The notes beneath the pieces are model-generated. The model saw only the letters and a program-made list of their open reading frames with translations, was not told the DNA's origin and searched no databases. DNA of 64,000 bases from an uncultured Flavobacteriales bacterium (GTDB lineage: Bacteria > Bacteroidota > Bacteroidia > Flavobacteriales_D > Crocinitomicaceae). The translations under genes and the position numbers were made by a program. Below, in pieces: positions 42,874 through 50,712 of this stretch (positions within the stretch are counted from its first letter, which is position 1; every line of letters begins with the position of its first letter). The stretch covers positions 1-64,000 of the forward strand of contig CAJAVU010000062.1 of the NCBI GenBank assembly GCA_903945495.1, given 5' to 3'.

Positions 42874-44772
42874 CTAAAGTTCCTTATATTCTTTGTAAAT
42901 CAGTGACATGTAGGAATGACAACGCTTTTCCTCCTTTTTTAGTGCTTTTTTGCTGTAAGTTTGGTCCGGATAATTCTTTGCATCCATGTGGAAACTAAAA
43001 TTACCTTTCTCTGTAATCCAACCAAAACCGCGGTTGATGGTGTGGAGCGCAAACTGAGGACAATTAGGATTCAATAAGTCTTTTGACCACGTATATCGTT
43101 TGTAATCACCACCCATTTGATACAATAATGTTCGTACAATGTCAGCCTGTGAACCAAGTGTTTCAATGGTTTCTCCACGGTATTCCTTTTTTAATGGTTC
43201 ACCAAAAATCAATAAAGGAACATGGAAGTAAGCGCCAAGATTTGGATCTGTTACGTTCGGAGAAGCATGTCCGTGATCAGCAACCATTACAAATATTGTG
43301 TTTTTATACCATTTCTGTTTTTTACACTTTGCCATGAAATCATCCAAGCATTTGTCTGCATAAAACATCGAACTCATGAAATCGGCTTCTGAACCTTTCC
43401 ATTTTTGAGTCCCTCGATTTGGGTAATCGTAAGGCGAATGTGTACTTCCTGTAAATGCGCAATGCATAAAAGGACCCTTTGTGTTATTAATTTTTTGAAT
43501 CAAAAGATCATATAAATCCTCGTCGTAATAATTGAGTTTACCGCGTTGCAGATTATTTGGGAAATCATTTTCATCTTCTACCACATCAAAACCATGATCA
43601 GTAAAGAAGGATCCAATATTCCCATATTTTAAATCACCACTGAAAATATAATGAGAAGTGTACCCCCATTTTTTCAGATCTTGATTAAACGATGGAATTT
43701 TTCTGTGTTTATCAGGTTGCATTGAAATTGAAATCTCAGGAAGGGCAGGGTAACCACTGAAAATACTTGAATTACCAATCTCAGAAGTCCCACCAGTTGA
43801 ATAAATATTGGTGAATAACAATCCTTTTCGCGCTAAACGATCAAAATAAGGTGTTGCTCCTGGCTGACCAGAAATTGAACTAATCGCATTGGCTGTCCAA
43901 CTTTCCATTATAATGAATACGATGTTTGGGCGATCAGTTGTGAAGATTTTGCGATCATGCTCTAATGGGTAAGAGTAAAAATCGTCCAATTCCTTTTTTG
44001 CTTCTTTTTCATTAACGATGGGAAACATCGCTCCAATTTCACTTCGGTTATACAGCATGAAGCTCTTCGCGAAAAAGTACACTGAATTTACTGAAAGGTC
44101 ATTCGGAACATATCCTTTTGTGTAGTAAGCAGAATCGATGTTAATTGGAATTGGTTGGGTTCCACCGCGTCCAATGATCACAAAACCTATCCCTGATACT
44201 GCCAATGTAACGATGGCTATTGGAATACGCACTAACCAAGAAAACGTTTGAGTAGCTTCCTTGAACTTAAACATAAATCGCATGAGTTTGTAACTCAAAA
44301 ACACCTCAATCGATGCATAAATGACAAACCAGATGGTCATACTGTAATCAGCAGTTCGAACGACTTCATCAGGATTTAATAAATGCGTAAAAACACGGGT
44401 TGTTAGTTTTGTATTCCATTCGGGATAAGCATTGATTTCACCGCCATGAATCATTGCGCAAACGAGAAATTCAATAAATACAATCCAATAAAATGAGCGT
44501 TTGATCCATTTGTTAGGATACACAAAGAAAAGGACTAAAAGCACAAGTGGTAATAAGCTTAAAAGTGCTGCTGTAGCCAAATCCAAACGTAACGAGTATA
44601 CGAATGCTAAGAGCCATTCACCAAACCCAATATCAGAGAACTTACTCCAATTGTGTATTGAAAATAGAATGCGTTCAATATCAAAAATGATTACCCAAAA
44701 TAAGAGTAATTTAAGAATGGAAGCACCGGTCGATTTTAAAAGTCTCACGCGACAAAGATAGCTAGAATTCAT
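42874..44772 (-). CDS. LTA-synthase-family membrane phosphotransferase/sulfatase
   Basis: 632 residues. About five N-terminal membrane helices (to about residue 205) are followed by an extracytoplasmic sulfatase-fold domain. PNIVFIIMESWTANAIS holds the first metal ligands; STGGTSEIGNSS has the Thr that is the nucleophile in lipoteichoic acid synthases; FVMVADHGHAS carries the Asp-His metal pair. In a Gram-negative this enzyme probably moves phosphoglycerol or phosphoethanolamine onto an envelope glycan. ATG 44772 is annotated; GTG 44748 is an alternative start 4 bases after a perfect -7 box, giving VRLLKSTG as first residues. First gene of the envelope operon. Confidence 0.85.
   Translation of the reverse strand: MNSSYLCRVRLLKSTGASILKLLLFWVIIFDIERILFSIHNWSKFSDIGFGEWLLAFVYSLRLDLATAALLSLLPLVLLVLFFVYPNKWIKRSFYWIVFIEFLVCAMIHGGEINAYPEWNTKLTTRVFTHLLNPDEVVRTADYSMTIWFVIYASIEVFLSYKLMRFMFKFKEATQTFSWLVRIPIAIVTLAVSGIGFVIIGRGGTQPIPINIDSAYYTKGYVPNDLSVNSVYFFAKSFMLYNRSEIGAMFPIVNEKEAKKELDDFYSYPLEHDRKIFTTDRPNIVFIIMESWTANAISSISGQPGATPYFDRLARKGLLFTNIYSTGGTSEIGNSSIFSGYPALPEISISMQPDKHRKIPSFNQDLKKWGYTSHYIFSGDLKYGNIGSFFTDHGFDVVEDENDFPNNLQRGKLNYYDEDLYDLLIQKINNTKGPFMHCAFTGSTHSPYDYPNRGTQKWKGSEADFMSSMFYADKCLDDFMAKCKKQKWYKNTIFVMVADHGHASPNVTDPNLGAYFHVPLLIFGEPLKKEYRGETIETLGSQADIVRTLLYQMGGDYKRYTWSKDLLNPNCPQFALHTINRGFGWITEKGNFSFHMDAKNYPDQTYSKKALKKEEKRCHSYMSLIYKEYKEL
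44753..44760 (-). promoter_or_regulatory. -7 promoter element in 5' end of LTA-synthase-like gene
   Basis: Minus strand TATCTTTG (perfect), then TCGC, then an in-frame GTG at 44748. If used, transcription would start at the GTG and the ATG at 44772 would not be transcribed. A further promoter upstream cannot be excluded. Confidence 0.4.
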
Positions 44773-44889
44773 TATTGCTTGTTGTTCTTTTGATTTTTGA
44801 TGTAAAAGGAGGCTGTTAAGTATAGTTGAATGAAACGTTTGTTACATTTTAATTGTTGTTAGAATCTTATCTTCGCAAAAAAAAACACA

Positions 44890-45186
44890 ATGGGTAAATT
44901 CAGTGATATCGTTAAATCAGAAACGCCAACCTTGGTTGATTTTTATGCGACGTGGTGTGGACCATGTAAAATGATGAGTCCAGTTTTAGATCGTTTAAAA
45001 GATGAAATGGGGTCGCAAGTTCGTGTCTTAAAAATTGACGTTGATAAAAATCCTGATGTTTCTGATAAATTTAAAATTCGAGGTGTCCCAACATTTATTC
45101 TCTTTAAAAAAGGCGAAATTGTTTGGAGACAAAGCGGTGGAATGGATATTAACACCTTAAAAAACAAGGTAAAACAAGCATTATAA
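44890..45186 (+). CDS. trxA: Thioredoxin
   Basis: 98 residues, the size of a single thioredoxin domain. The redox motif is WCGPC (about 22-26) in DFYATWCGPCKMM, with the conserved cis-Pro in RGVPTFILF. It reduces disulfides in cytoplasmic proteins. Upstream TATCTTCG (44868-44875) is one base off the -7 consensus. It is divergent from the envelope operon and separate from hppA. Confidence 0.95.
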   Translation: MGKFSDIVKSETPTLVDFYATWCGPCKMMSPVLDRLKDEMGSQVRVLKIDVDKNPDVSDKFKIRGVPTFILFKKGEIVWRQSGGMDINTLKNKVKQAL

Positions 45187-45306
45187 GTTTATTTTAAACC
45201 CAGAATTATCCCATAAAAAAAACGGTTTAGTATTGAAATAGTTCGCAATCTGTAACTTATGGTTAAAAGTTCCGTAGTATAGGCGAATTACAAATTAGCG
45301 TTCAAA

Positions 45307-45338
45307 TTTGCAGAAGTGTGTTAAATCTTCTACTTTTG
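45307..45338 (+). promoter_or_regulatory. Promoter of membrane pyrophosphatase gene
   Basis: TTTG at 45307-45310 and TACTTTTG at 45331-45338 with a 20-base spacer: the best two-part match to the Bacteroidota consensus in this window. ATG 45373 follows 34 bases later. Confidence 0.75.
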
Positions 45339-45372
45339 GCGCGACTAAAAACAATACAAAAATTTAACTTTT

Positions 45373-47913
45373 ATGGGGTCAATGATGATTTATGTGCCAA
45401 TTGTAATGGCAATAATTGGTCTACTTTTTATGTGGATTAAAAGATCTTGGGTTTTAAAACAAGACGCAGGTGATGGAAAAATGAAAGAAATTTCAGATTA
45501 CATCTACGAAGGTGCGCTTGCATTTTTGAAAGCTGAGTATCGCTTATTAGCAATTTTCGTTGTTGGAGCGAGTGCTGTTTTAGCTGGTATTTCGTTTATC
45601 GTACCAACTACGCACATCTTAATTGTAGTTGCATTTATTTTCGGTGCATTCTTTTCAGCGTTGGCTGGAAATATGGGGATGAAAATTGCTACTAAAACAA
45701 ATGTTAGAACAACGCAAGCTGCTCGTACAAGTTTGCCACAAGCATTGAAAGTTTCTTTTGGTGGTGGTACTGTAATGGGATTGGGAGTTGCTGGTTTAGC
45801 AGTTTTAGGTTTAACAGCATTCTTCATTATCTTCTTCCAAATCTTCATGGGAGGTAAATGGGGTCCAGACGGAACAGATAAAATGACAATCGTTCTTGAA
45901 ACATTAGCTGGATTCTCTTTAGGAGCTGAATCAATTGCATTATTTGCACGTGTTGGTGGTGGTATTTATACGAAAGCTGCTGACGTTGGTGCTGACTTAG
46001 TTGGTAAAGTTGAAGCTGGAATTCCAGAGGATGATCCACGTAACCCTGCTACAATTGCAGATAACGTTGGAGATAACGTAGGTGACGTTGCAGGTATGGG
46101 CGCGGATTTATTCGGTTCGTATGTTGCGACAGTATTAGCAGCGATGGTTCTTGGTAACTATGTAATTAAAGACATGGGTGGTAAAATCGAAGACATTTTT
46201 GGTGGAATCGGTCCTATCTTATTACCAATGGCAATTGCTGGTTTCGGAATTTTGTTCTCAATCGTTGGAACAATGTTGGTGAAAATCACGAGCAACGAAG
46301 CGAAAGAAAAACAAGTTCAACGTGCATTAAACATCGGAAACTGGGTTTCTATTATTTTAACAGCAATATCTTGTTTCATTTTGGTTAAATGGATGTTGCC
46401 AGCAAATATGGAAATGAAGTTTTTTGGTGAAAAAGTTTTACAAAACATACCTTCAATGAATGTTTTCTACGCCACGCTAATAGGTTTGTTTGTTGGTGGG
46501 GCAATTTCATCTGTAACTGAATACTACACAGGATTGGGTACAAAACCAGTATTAAAAATCGTTCAAAAATCTTCAACAGGAGCAGGAACAAACGTTATCG
46601 CTGGTTTAGCAACTGGAATGATTTCTACATTCCCTACTGTTCTCTTATTTGCTGCTGCGATTTGGTCTACTTATGCATTAGCAGGATTCTACGGTGTTGC
46701 ATTGGCTGCTTCTGCAATGATGGCTACAACAGCTATGCAATTAGCAATCGATGCTTTCGGACCAATTTCTGATAACGCTGGTGGGATCGCTGAAATGAGT
46801 GAATTACCAAAAGAAGTTCGTACACGTACAGATATTTTGGATTCAGTTGGTAACACAACTGCTGCAACAGGTAAAGGATTCGCAATCGCTTCTGCTGCCT
46901 TGACATCGTTAGCATTGTTTGCTGCTTATGTAACATTTACTGGTATTGATGGAATTAACATCTTTAAAGCGCCAGTATTAGCAATGTTGTTTGTTGGTGG
47001 TATGATTCCAGTTGTATTCTCTGCATTAGCAATGAATTCAGTTGGTAAAGCTGCAATGGACATGGTATATGAGGTTCGTCGTCAGTTCAAAGAAATTCCA
47101 GGTATTATGGAAGGAACTGGTAAACCAGAATACGGTAAATGTGTGGAGATTTCTACGAAAGCAGCGTTACGCGAAATGATGTTGCCTGGAATCTTAACAA
47201 TCGGTTTCCCAATTGCTATTGTTTTGTTAGGTAAATTGGTTTACAGTACAGACAATCAATTGATCGCTGAAATGTTGGGTGGTTATATGGCAGGTGTAAC
47301 AGTATCAGGTGTTCTTTGGGCAGTGTTCCAAAACAATGCAGGTGGTGCTTGGGATAACGCTAAAAAATCATTCGAAGCAGGTGTTGAAATTAATGGTGAA
47401 ATGACGTACAAAGGTTCTGATGCTCACAAAGCTGCAGTAACTGGAGATACAGTTGGAGATCCATTCAAAGATACTTCAGGTCCTTCAATGAACATCTTAA
47501 TCAAATTGACATGTTTAATTGGTTTGGTTATCGCTCCTATCTTAGGAAATGGTCATGGAACTGAAGATAAAGCTAAACCAGCTTGTTGCACAGAAATGAG
47601 TAAAGATGGTAAATCTTGTCATGGAGAAGCTGCTTCTTGTGATCACCACAAAAAAGGCGAAACAATGATCGGGAAATGTGACATGTCAAAATGCGCTACA
47701 ATGTCGAAAGACGAATGTGCTAAGATGTGTGATTCTTTAGGTTGTTCAGCTGAAGAAAAAGAAATGTGTTTAGCACACTACGGAAAAGATGGTAAATTCA
47801 TCGGTGGTGGTAAATGCGAAAAAGAAGGAGCTTGTTGTGCTGATAAAAAAGCATGTAAAGATCCATCAAAATGCAAAGACAAAGCAAAATGTGACGGTGC
47901 CTGCAAGCACTAA
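45373..47913 (+). CDS. hppA: K+-dependent membrane pyrophosphatase with Cys-rich tail
   Basis: 846 residues. Residues 1-725 are a membrane-bound ion-pumping pyrophosphatase with about 16 helices, which uses pyrophosphate to pump cations. Substrate motifs DVGADLVGKVE (about 205-215), EDDPRNPA and ADNVGDNVGD are intact. Ala497 in GNTTAA marks the K+-dependent class. TM6 reads LFGSY (Gly248) where Na+ pumps have Glu, while Glu186 lies in TM5 (GAESIAL), a pattern I recall for flavobacterial H+ pumps; so H+ transport is more likely than Na+. Residues 726-846 form an unusual soluble tail with 17 Cys and 6 His that is not part of the standard enzyme. Start ATG 45373; its own promoter. Confidence 0.93.
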   Translation: MGSMMIYVPIVMAIIGLLFMWIKRSWVLKQDAGDGKMKEISDYIYEGALAFLKAEYRLLAIFVVGASAVLAGISFIVPTTHILIVVAFIFGAFFSALAGNMGMKIATKTNVRTTQAARTSLPQALKVSFGGGTVMGLGVAGLAVLGLTAFFIIFFQIFMGGKWGPDGTDKMTIVLETLAGFSLGAESIALFARVGGGIYTKAADVGADLVGKVEAGIPEDDPRNPATIADNVGDNVGDVAGMGADLFGSYVATVLAAMVLGNYVIKDMGGKIEDIFGGIGPILLPMAIAGFGILFSIVGTMLVKITSNEAKEKQVQRALNIGNWVSIILTAISCFILVKWMLPANMEMKFFGEKVLQNIPSMNVFYATLIGLFVGGAISSVTEYYTGLGTKPVLKIVQKSSTGAGTNVIAGLATGMISTFPTVLLFAAAIWSTYALAGFYGVALAASAMMATTAMQLAIDAFGPISDNAGGIAEMSELPKEVRTRTDILDSVGNTTAATGKGFAIASAALTSLALFAAYVTFTGIDGINIFKAPVLAMLFVGGMIPVVFSALAMNSVGKAAMDMVYEVRRQFKEIPGIMEGTGKPEYGKCVEISTKAALREMMLPGILTIGFPIAIVLLGKLVYSTDNQLIAEMLGGYMAGVTVSGVLWAVFQNNAGGAWDNAKKSFEAGVEINGEMTYKGSDAHKAAVTGDTVGDPFKDTSGPSMNILIKLTCLIGLVIAPILGNGHGTEDKAKPACCTEMSKDGKSCHGEAASCDHHKKGETMIGKCDMSKCATMSKDECAKMCDSLGCSAEEKEMCLAHYGKDGKFIGGGKCEKEGACCADKKACKDPSKCKDKAKCDGACKH

Positions 47914-47931
47914 TACAAAATATAACTTGAA

Positions 47932-47957
47932 AAAAGCCTCGTGAAAACGGGGCTTTT
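47932..47957 (+). terminator. Terminator after hppA
   Basis: Stem AAAAGCCTCG / CGGGGCTTTT (one T-G pair) with a 6-base loop and a T-rich tail. Confidence 0.85.
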
Positions 47958-48000
47958 TTTGTGACTAATTGTAACCAATAATTGACGGTTCGTTTTTTGA

Positions 48001-48008
48001 TATATTTG
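48001..48008 (+). promoter_or_regulatory. -7 promoter element of vWA gene, 5 bases before ATG
   Basis: TATATTTG, perfect TAnnTTTG, then ACCTC and ATG 48014. TTG at 47982-47984 (16-base spacer) can serve as -33. The leader would be 0-2 bases. Confidence 0.55.
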
Positions 48009-48013
48009 ACCTC

Positions 48014-49438
48014 ATGAAAACACTCCTTATCTTTTTTATCGCATTTTTAGGATTCAATGCTGTTTCTCAAATTCAATTTGAAACAACAAAGCACGATTTT
48101 GGCGATTTAGAGCCGTATGACGATCATTTTGTTGACATTGTTGTAAAGAATGTAGGTTCGAAAAAAGAATACCTTTTAAGCGTAAAAAAACCATATGATG
48201 TGGTTTACTTAGTAAATGGTCAATTCATTGATCCAGATAGTTCAATGATTGTGCGTCTACAAGTGAATCCAAAAGCGAAAGGAAGATTCAATTACGAAGT
48301 ACAAATTTTCACGAGTGATAAGAACGAAGCGACAATCGTTAAAATTACGGGCAATATTACAGAATTACCACAGGATAATTTAAGTGCTTTTACGTCTTGC
48401 CCTGATTTCTCTTCTCGTCCAGGAGGAAAAGCAAACAGCTTTGATTTAACTGTTGTCACAGTAGACAAAGATACGAGAAAACCATTGGATCATTCGGAAG
48501 TAACCATGATTCAAAACGGTCAACCTATTTGGGCGAATGAAACCGATAAAAATGGCAAAATCAAAAAGGAATCAACCTTGGGGTTGAGTTATTTCTATGC
48601 AAGGCATGACGGCTACCTTCCAGCTGAATTAGGAGCCTATGTTAATTTTCAGCGCAATTATGTGATTTTGGAATTGGTAAAAGATCCGAAAATTGAAACC
48701 CCGTTACCGAAACCAATTGAACCAGAGCTGGCTCAAAAAGATTCGGTTATTGAACTTGTCGTTGTTGAGCAAGTTGAACAAAATTTGGAAGATCAACTGA
48801 ACAATGAACCAACGACAACAGTGGAAAACTCACCTATTCCGACAGAATTGGCGCAATTGGATAAAAACAATTTTAATGAACAGTATTTCAAACCGATTAA
48901 CGTTGTTTTTGTATTGGATGTTTCTGCCTCGATGAAGCAAGTTGATAAAATTGAATTGATGAAGTTTTCATTGTTTCAATTAACGCAAATGTTGCGACCA
49001 CAAGATAAAATGGGAATTGTAACGTATGCCACAGAAGCAATAGTGTTGCTGCCTCCAACTTCTGGATCAGATAAGGAGAAAATCAATAAAGAAGTTGAAG
49101 AATTGAAAGCTTCAGGATTGACTGCAGGAGGAGCAGGAATAAAATTGGGTTATAAGCAGTGTTTAAAAGGCTATTTGGATGATGGGGTAAATCAAATCAT
49201 CGTAATTACAGATGGGGCATTTAACCGCAGTTCCGATGATTACAAGAAATTTATTAAAAAGTATAAGCGAAAAGGAATTCAAATGTCGGTGGTTGGAATT
49301 AAGAATAAACCAATGGATGAGGATGAAATGAAGGAAGCTGCAGAGTTGGGAGGAGGGCGTTACATTCCAATTTTTAAATTGGCGGATGCGCAGAACAACT
49401 TGAAGGAAGAGATACGTTTTATAACCTTTAGAGAGTAA
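48014..49438 (+). CDS. Secreted protein with vWA domain
   Basis: 474 residues with a signal peptide (1-19, ending FNAVSQ). Residues about 22-120 look like a DUF1573-type beta domain (FETTKHDFGDLEPYDDHF). A middle beta-sandwich (about 145-235) contains VTVDKDTRKPLDHSEVTM, followed by a Glu/Pro-rich linker. A von Willebrand A domain (about 295-474) has the metal-binding DxSxS as Asp302, Ser304, Ser306 in VLDVSASM, a second-site Thr in ASGLTAGGAG, and ITDGAF. It is probably periplasmic or surface-exposed and binds a partner through Mg2+. I see no T9SS C-terminal domain. Confidence 0.82.
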   Translation: MKTLLIFFIAFLGFNAVSQIQFETTKHDFGDLEPYDDHFVDIVVKNVGSKKEYLLSVKKPYDVVYLVNGQFIDPDSSMIVRLQVNPKAKGRFNYEVQIFTSDKNEATIVKITGNITELPQDNLSAFTSCPDFSSRPGGKANSFDLTVVTVDKDTRKPLDHSEVTMIQNGQPIWANETDKNGKIKKESTLGLSYFYARHDGYLPAELGAYVNFQRNYVILELVKDPKIETPLPKPIEPELAQKDSVIELVVVEQVEQNLEDQLNNEPTTTVENSPIPTELAQLDKNNFNEQYFKPINVVFVLDVSASMKQVDKIELMKFSLFQLTQMLRPQDKMGIVTYATEAIVLLPPTSGSDKEKINKEVEELKASGLTAGGAGIKLGYKQCLKGYLDDGVNQIIVITDGAFNRSSDDYKKFIKKYKRKGIQMSVVGIKNKPMDEDEMKEAAELGGGRYIPIFKLADAQNNLKEEIRFITFRE

Positions 49439-49550
49439 ACTCTTACTGTTTTAAGTGTTTTTACTTACTTTTTGCTAGTGGTAAGGAGGTATATCTGATA
49501 CTACAATGAAAATAAAAAAATAGTTCCACTTAAACATAGTTTCTTTGTTA

Positions 49551-49640
49551 TGCAGGCAATAACATTGTCATTGCAATAAGCAATAGTTAGGTGGTTTCGG
49601 GTTAAAAGGCACAGTTCATGCTGTGCCTTTTTAACCAGAA
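49551..49640 (+). ncRNA. Candidate small RNA
   Basis: If TTTCTTTG at 49540-49547 acts as a -7 box, an RNA of about 90 bases would run from near 49551 through small GCAAT/ATTGC stems into the hairpin at 49600-49636. I recognise no known RNA family. Confidence 0.22.
49600..49636. terminator. Long terminator-like hairpin
   Basis: GGTTAAAAGGCACAG pairs with CTGTGCCTTTTTAACC around a 6-base loop, one unpaired T. It may end the vWA transcript or a small RNA, and could work in both directions. Confidence 0.7.
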
Positions 49641-49805
49641 TTTAAAAATATAAAAGGCTATTGATAAAGCTACTCATACAGCTCAGTTATGTTCATAAAA
49701 ATGTTATTATTTTCCGCCAATTTGCTTGGTTTAAAGCTATTTAATGAATAAATTTGAACATCACTCTCTTTAAAGGATAAGTATACTTACTTTATTGGAA
49801 ATGAA

Positions 49806-50210
49806 ATGAATATAATGAAAGCTGTTGTCGTAGAGGATTTCAAATTAATCGCCACTATTTGGGAAACACTTCTCAAGGATTTGGGGTTTGAGGAAGTTCA
49901 TGTTTTTCACCATGCAGATGGAGTTAAAGAGGGCATTTTAGATATTAAGCCAGATATTGTATTCATGGATGTAAATCTTCCTGGTTCAAGGAGCGGTTTA
50001 GATATCACTGAAGAAGTGATTAAAGTAAATTCAGACATCAAAATAATGATGCTTACAATTCACACAGATCCATCATATATTCAACGCGCATTCGCGATTG
50101 GAGCAAAAGGATTTGTGACAAAAAATTCCCCAATATCAGAAATTAAAGATGCTGTTCAAGCAATCATTGAAGGGAAAACGTATATGTGTAAGGAAATTGG
50201 TGAAATCTAA
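49806..50210 (+). CDS. Stand-alone NarL-like receiver protein
   Basis: 134 residues, a CheY-type receiver only. Phospho-acceptor Asp55 is in VFMDVNLPG, acidic pocket Glu10-Asp11, and Lys in GFVTKNSP. The sequence up to IIEGKTYMC is like NarL-family receivers, but the protein then ends where a helix-turn-helix would begin, and no such domain follows in any frame before the next gene. Output by protein contact, or use as a phosphate relay or sink, is inferred. HisKA_3 kinases of the type that normally pair with NarL regulators lie 4-7 kb downstream on the other strand. ATG 49815 is an alternative start. Confidence 0.85.
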   Translation: MNIMKAVVVEDFKLIATIWETLLKDLGFEEVHVFHHADGVKEGILDIKPDIVFMDVNLPGSRSGLDITEEVIKVNSDIKIMMLTIHTDPSYIQRAFAIGAKGFVTKNSPISEIKDAVQAIIEGKTYMCKEIGEI

Positions 50211-50216
50211 TAGCAA

Positions 50217-50624
50217 TTAAGCTACACTTTCAAGAATAGGACGCACAACCTGATACAACTTTTCTTCATCCCAAGGCTTGGAAATAAATTGATCTAGATG
50301 TTTTTCATCACTTAATTCTTGCACAATTAAATCATTCGCTTGCCCCGAAAGCATGACACATTTGATATATGGATATTTTTCTTTAATCGATCGAATTAAT
50401 TGCGCACCATTTAATTTTGGCATTTGGTAATCAACAACAATGATTAAAATTTCAATTTGATTATCCAATAATTCGTTCAAATTTTCAAGAACAGTTGTAG
50501 GATCTGAATAACATTCCAAGAGGGTTGTTTTCGGTTCAATGATTTTATTCAATTGAAACGATAGCATTTGTAGGATGAACGGATCATCATCAACACAAAC
50601 AACGGCATACTTTACATTATCCAT
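50217..50624 (-). CDS. Stand-alone receiver protein
   Basis: 135 residues, receiver only. Acidic pocket VDDDP (11-15), phospho-acceptor Asp65 in VVDYQMPKLNG, and Lys in FISKPWDEEKL. The KPWDEEKL ending is typical of receivers found with HD-GYP proteins or hybrid kinases. The ATG is 4 bases from a perfect -7 element (50629-50636). It lies downstream of the 1038-residue kinase gene on the same strand and may be its target. Confidence 0.88.
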   Translation of the reverse strand: MDNVKYAVVCVDDDPFILQMLSFQLNKIIEPKTTLLECYSDPTTVLENLNELLDNQIEILIIVVDYQMPKLNGAQLIRSIKEKYPYIKCVMLSGQANDLIVQELSDEKHLDQFISKPWDEEKLYQVVRPILESVA

Positions 50625-50628
50625 TTGA

Positions 50629-50636
50629 CAAAAATA
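50629..50636 (-). promoter_or_regulatory. -7 promoter element of receiver gene, 4 bases before ATG
   Basis: Minus strand TATTTTTG (perfect TAnnTTTG), then TCAA, then ATG at 50624. It means the receiver can be expressed apart from the kinase gene upstream. Confidence 0.5.
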
Positions 50637-50712
50637 AGGGAAAAAAATTAGAAAATCTAATAATAATCAGCTTTGTGATGAATCAAACGATTGTGTATCA
50701 ATCGCGTGTATT

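Larger units (their letters stand above)
49439..49805 (+). other. Intergenic region with possible small RNA
   Basis: 367 bases without a protein gene. Notable items: TAAGGAGGT (49482-49490), a strong Shine-Dalgarno-like sequence, 15 bases before a five-codon frame (ATG 49506 to TAG 49523); TTTCTTTG (49540-49547), one base off the -7 consensus; a GCAAT/ATTGC hairpin region (49556-49585); and a strong terminator-like hairpin (49600-49636). From 49640 to 49805 I see only AT-rich sequence, with TTTG at 49753-49756 and TACTTTAT at 49788-49795 as weak promoter parts for the receiver gene. Confidence 0.4.

Noticed and set aside
45504-45848. Open frame of about 114 codons on the minus strand inside hppA
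   Set aside because: Antisense shadow of a strongly conserved membrane-protein region; no promoter or domain.
49806-50210. Frameshifted NarL regulator
   Set aside because: No helix-turn-helix coding sequence exists in any frame before the next gene, which starts to be read 6 bases later on the other strand.
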